Below, one piece after another: positions 57,301 through 63,300 of a stretch of 64,000 nucleotides of DNA. The DNA lies in NCBI RefSeq assembly GCF_002262885.1, contig NZ_NKYF01000004.1, positions 248,710 through 312,709 of the forward strand, in the 5' to 3' direction. Origin of the DNA: Pseudonocardia sp. MH-G8. GTDB lineage: Bacteria > Actinomycetota > Actinomycetes > Mycobacteriales > Pseudonocardiaceae. Within the stretch, counting starts at the first letter, position 1. Each line of letters starts with the position of its first letter. The position numbers were made by a program, and so were the translations under genes. The notes beneath the pieces were generated by a model. It did not search any database. It was given only the letters and a program-made list of their open reading frames with translations, and was not told the origin of the DNA.

Positions 57301-60300
57301 CGACCTGCGAGGACGGGACCGTCCGCGGGCTCACACCCTGCTGGTCGGCGACCATGACCACCACCCGCCGACCCGAGCGCAGCAACCGCACCGCGTCCCC
57401 GCCGTTGCCGACCGGGCCCGGCTCCACCACCCCGGCCGCACCCGGAACCTCCACCGTCGTCGCCGGGCCCAGCTCGGCCACGGTGGCGGGGATCGCCGCG
57501 CCGTGCGCGGTCAACGACTCGATCGCCTCGTTGATCAGTTCCCCGTTCATGCGGATCGCCACGACCAACGCGGCGCGACGCCGCTCCAGCCGCCCGATCC
57601 CACCCTCGACCAACTCACGCGAACCGACCGCGACACCCGCCGCCGAGTACAGCGACGAATACCACGTAGGCGCCGCCGGCCCGTCCAGGTCGGTGAGCAC
57701 CGCCTGCAGGAACGCCAGCCGCTGGTGGACCACCTCCAGCTCGCTCCAGTGCGCCGCACGCAGCCGCTCCAACCGCGCCAACAACCGCCGCTTCTTGCGC
57801 ACGTCATACGCCGCCGCACGCGCCGCCTTCCGCGCCGGCAGCCCGCGCACCCATGCCCGCGCCGTCGCCGGCAGCAACCGGCGCAGCCCACGTTGCACCC
57901 GGCCCGGCGGATGCTCCGGATGCATCCCCAGCAGCCGTGTCCCGACGTGCCGCAGCAGGAACCCGAAGCCCTTGACCAGGTCCAGCTTCTTCTCCCGGCC
58001 CCGCCAGGTCACCGTCACCGACTGCAGCGACAGCCGGAACTCGAGGAAGTTGGGCAGCGCCGATTCACCCGGGCCGACGCCGATGAGCAGGTGGGCCTGC
58101 GAGATGAACTCGAACACCCGCCAGGACCACAACGACCAGTCCCGCACCAGCGCCCAGTCGGACAACCACTGCCGCGGGTGGAACCCGACCAGCCGGGGCA
58201 TCTTCGACACCAGGTCGATCTGCTTGCCCGGCACCGTGAACATCACCAGCCCGCCGGAGAGCCGGGCGAACCGCAGCACCACCAGCTGGCCCTCGACGCG
58301 GAACAGCACGAACAGACCCAGCGACCGGTTGTCCTTCTTCGTGACGTGCGGCTTGCCCACCGCGGCCGTGTCCAGCACCGTCGCCCCGCCGACGACCTCG
58401 CCGTAGGCCTTGACGAACACCTCGATCACACCGAGCCACTCCAGCCACCCCGGCAGCGGCACCTCGGTCACCACGGAGAAGAACCGCTGGCGCGGACCGA
58501 TCGTGGCCGCCCGGTTGAAGATCGCGGCCTTCGCGATCCGCCACCACCGCACCAACCGCTTCCGCAGCGTCAACCGCTGTCCCTCGGCGAGGTCGCCCTC
58601 CTCGTCCTGGCGCACCAGCTTCACGTGCGGCAGCCCCAGCACGGAGTCATCCAGCTCTCCCGCGTGTTCCTGCGCCCCTGGCGAGTAGACCCGCTTCTCC
58701 GTGCCCCATGTCAAGCGCGGCAGCCCCGCGACCAGCCGACCAGCCAGTTCACGCACCCACACCACGCCCCGATGCACCGCGAGGGACATCGCGGCCCAGA
58801 ACGACGAGACCGCCCGGGCGAGCCGGCGCACCGGGGCGTCCGACGCCGCTCGCTGCAGCCCGTCCCGCAACGCGTCGGCCAGCTCGTCGGCGGTCCGCGT
58901 GTCCAACGCGTCGTCACCCAGTACGACCGCCGGGTTGCCCAGCAGCGCAACCACATAAGCCGGTGGCGCGCGTGCCAACAGGTCGCGCAGCATCTCACTC
59001 GGCCGCGCCACCCGACCCCGCCGCGTCCGCACCACGACGATCAGGCCGGCCGCCTGCAGCTCAGCCGCCCACCGCGCCAGCACATCCATGCCGGGCAGAC
59101 CGGCGAAGAACACCGACAGACCCGCCAGCCATTCCGGATCCCCTGGCCCGGGCACCCACTTCCCCCGCCGCAGCAGCGACAGGTTCACCCCCGACTTCTT
59201 CTTCGCCCCCGATGTTGTCGACCGGCCAGCGCCGACCACCAACCGCAACAACTGGACCGGCCCACCAGCCGAACCCGCAGCCGGCAGCTCCGCCACCGGC
59301 ACCCGCTGCCACATCCGCGAGCGCCACCGTGCAACACCGGTCCTGACCACTCCGGCCACCTTGCGGGCGCCCCACAGCACCACCCCGACACTCGCCGCCG
59401 CGAGAGCGAACGGCGCGACACCCTGGACCCAACCCGGAACACCAGCCAGCCCGTGCGTGGCCTGGGCGACGGCGCCGGCGAGCGCGATGCCCACAACGAC
59501 CGTCCGGATCGAGACCGAGCCCGACTCCCCGTCGGCGTCACCCGACCCGGTCTGCGTCGACTCGGCGGGAGCGGAACGGAAGACGTACTCGTGGTCGGGC
59601 GCGTCGGCCGAGCCGAAGCCGACGCGGCTGCCGTCCTGGAGCCGCGTGGCCTCGGTGATCGGGTTGCCGTCGACCCGCACGGCACCGCGCCCGAGCGCGA
59701 CGACGTACCACGCGTCACCGCTGAGATAGATCGCGGCATCGGCTCCGGCGAACCCGGGCACGGGAAGGTCGACACCCGGGTGGCTGCCGGCGAGTAGCCC
59801 GCCCGTCGGGACCCGGAACGTGTGGCCGACGGAGCTCACCAGCCTCGGGTCGCCCTTGGCCTCGCCGCCGCGGGTCGGTGCTCCCGGGGGCAGCAGTGCC
59901 ACCACGGTGTCGCTGTCCGACCGCACCAGCCGCCCCTGCCCGTGCAGTTCGACCACGACGTACAGCTGGTCGCCGGAGATGCCGAGCTCACGGGCGTCCA
60001 CCCACGGCTGCTCGGCGATCTCCAGCAAGGAGATCATCATCGATGCGGTGCGCTCGCTCATGGCGAGGGCCCGTTGGAGGCGCAACTGTTCGATCAGGCG
60101 GACCACCGCAGGCAGCCCGTCCAGCACCGCCCTGTGGTCCTCGCGGAGGTCCGGCCGCCTGAGCTGCGTGTCCCGCTGTGGCTTCACCAGCTCGACGATC
60201 GTGATCAGCTGGTCCAGGCGAGAACTCCCTTGCGGACTGCTCAGGCGAGGAATGCTCGAGTCCCACCCATCAATGCTGATCAAGGCGGACGTGATCTCCA

Positions 60301-63300
60301 CCAGCGCCTCGAGGCGCTGGTCGACGTCCACGAATTCGTACGGGTCCGCGACCCGGCGTGCGAGCTGCTCGACCAGCGACCTCGTCCGATCCGCACGCCG
60401 GTCGACGACGGCGAGCTGTGCGGCGATCTGCGCGGCGAGTGCATCCTGGCCGGGACCGGCCAACAGGCGCGCGTCCGTCAACTCACGACGTGCCTGGCCG
60501 AGTAGAGCCGCCTGAATGCCCACCTCGCTGTCCGGGACTGCCACTGCCTCGGCCAACAGCTGGTCGGCGCGGTCCAACGCATCGCGGGCGCGGGCGGGCG
60601 ACGGATGTCCTCGGCCGTCGCGGGCCGCGGGGTGGTCCTCCGATGCCGCCGGGCGCTGCCCGCGTTGCTGCCACAGCAGGACGGCCACCAACGCCACGCC
60701 GAACGGCAGAACCCGAACCGCGACCTCCAGCGACCCGGCCACCAACGCGACCAGTGCCGTGACCCCGACCAGCAGCCCGACGACCGCCAGCGCCACCGGC
60801 GCCTTCCCGGCCTCGTCCCCGGCCGAGCCTCGCGGCCGCTGTGCAGGCTGAGTGAGCAGCCTGTGCAGCGCCCACAGCGTCATCACGGACCCGAACCCGG
60901 TGACCGTCGTGATCAGAACCGGCAGCGCGGGGCCCACCGCCACCAGCACCCCGACCACGAGCCCCGCGGCGGCCACCGGCGGTGCCACGGCCCGCACCCC
61001 CCGGCCGAGATCCGCCCGCACCGCGGGCGGGCTGTGGGTCAACCGCGCCCGCCACTTCAGCAGCCGCCATCCGCCCAGCCCGAGGCCGGTGACCACACCC
61101 GCGATCAGCAACGGCGCCCAGTGCGCGGGCCAGATCGCGAACAGCCCCCAGTACAGAAGGCTCACGGCGGCCGCACCGTCCATCACCTTCTGATAGCGGC
61201 TGCCGGCCAGACCCGGCCTCCGCGCCGCCACCATGCCCAGCACGCTGGCGTACCCGAACGCCACCGCCAGCGCGGTCGACACCGTCAGCAGCAACGGATC
61301 GAAGTCCAACCAGCCCAACTGGTAGATGTAGTACCCGATCCCGGTGTTCGACACGACCGGATACCCGAACCAGGTCAGCAGCCCGCCGGCCACCCGATGC
61401 GGCTGCGCACCCCGACCCTGCCACTCGTTGTAGGCCGCGCTCGACGCCGACGTCCCGAAGATCACAGCGGTCGCCGCGAACAGCGCCGAGATCACCGCCG
61501 CCGCACCCGTGCCGGTCACCGCCGCCACGGTCAACCACCCGGCGTTCACCACGAATGTGACCAGCAACGCCGTGGTCAACACCCACCGCGAGCCGGACGT
61601 GCGCGGCACCAGCTTGAGGAGGATGAGCAGGTTGAGCAGCCCCCGCAGGGCGAACGCGGCGGCGCTCGCCGTCTCCTGCCCCACGACGATCGCAACCAGG
61701 GACAACCCCAGGACGACCACCGCGAACCCCGCCGCGACCAGCCAATGCCGCGCCGCGGCACTGTGCGTCCATGCGGCCGAGGCCCCGGCGAGGCCACCGG
61801 CGATCCACCGCAGGCCTCGCACCGACCACCGCCACCCGGCAGCCGCCAACCCGGTCACGAAGCGCCGCACCAGCACCACACCGACCGCGGCCACAACCAG
61901 TCCGCCGCCCGCCACGACCAGCCACAGCCCGGCCCAGCCCGCGGGCGGCCCGCGCGCGGGAGGCGACGACGGGGCCGCCGACGACGGCGGCGAGGACGGC
62001 TCGACCGGCGCCACCGTGGGCGACGACGGCGACGGCTGAGACGACGGCGGCGCCGTCGAGGGGGACGGCGACGACGACGGCTCGACCGGCCGCCCCGGAT
62101 CCTGCTGCGGCCGGTCCTGCTGCGGCGCGCCCTGACCCCCAGGCCTTCCGTCGTCCGCCGGCTGGCCGGGGATGACCAACCGCTCACCCGCGAAGATCTT
62201 GCCCCGGTCACGGTCGGCGAACCCGTTGACCTGCGCCTGCGCCAACCGGTCCGGATCGACCTCGAAACGCGCGGCGATGCCGGGGAACGTGTCACCCCAC
62301 CGCACGATGTAGCTGCCGTCCCACCCCAGCGGGATCGTCAACCGCTCGCCGGGGTAGATCAGACCCGGGTCGGCCCCCTCGAACCGCGCCCCGTTGGCGT
62401 CCAACAGTCCGACACGGCGATCATCCGGGGTCGACCGCAGCGGCACGTTCAAGCTCTGCGCCAAGTCGTACGGGTTGTCGTCCGGTTGCACCTTCAACTG
62501 GTCCGGCAGCGTCTCGCCCGACCGCGCCACATCCCGCTGTGTGTCCCGCTGCACGACCCGTTGCTCCGACGACACCTCGGCCGCAGCCACTGACACACCC
62601 GGCGGTGCCGCGGCCGGGCCCACACCGGCCATCTGCACACCGGACACGGCCGGCGGACCCCGCTCCCGCTGCACATCGGAGGCGGCAGCCACGGCGTGCC
62701 CCGCCGACTCGGTCCCGACAGCAGCGCCTGCCGACGGCGCCGACACCGCACCACCCAGAACCAGCAGCACGCTGACCGCCACCGCAGCCCCCGACCGGCC
62801 CACCACACCCACCCGACGAGCGGCGCGCTCGTCGGACCGGGGACTCGCCTTACGCACCAGCCGGAACACGACCACGCCCAGTACCGCGGTGGCCACGGCG
62901 CCGACGACCACCAGTGAAGAGACCCCCACCGCGACCGCCACCCCGTATGCGGCAACGCCGAGCACCGGCACGCCGAGCAGCGCGCCGACCAGGGCCGAAC
63001 CTCGCTCCGAGTCCTCGACGCCGGTCGCCGACGGTCCGCCGCGCTCGTCCGCGCGCTGACGCATCCGCGCCCAGTCCAACTCGGCGACCAGCTCTTGCGC
63101 CGCACCGAAACGCAGGTCTTCCGAGCCGACCCGGGCCAGGAAAGTGGCCTCGAACTCCTGCACCCGCCTTCCGAAGCTGCGGCTCAGGCCGTACCGGCGC
63201 AACTCGCGGAACTCGGCCCAGGTGTCCGTGAACCGCACGACCGCCAGGGCCCTGCCGTCCCGGACGACCGTGTACGCCAGCACATCCCGGAAGCCCTCGA

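Noticed and set aside
42596..62593. Very long plus-strand frames opposite the giant gene (for example 42596-47248, 48572-51508, 56648-59797, 60605-62593)
   Set aside because: They are rich in R, H, Q, P and G, show no domains and mirror the codon pattern of the minus-strand gene. This is the usual antisense artefact at very high GC.
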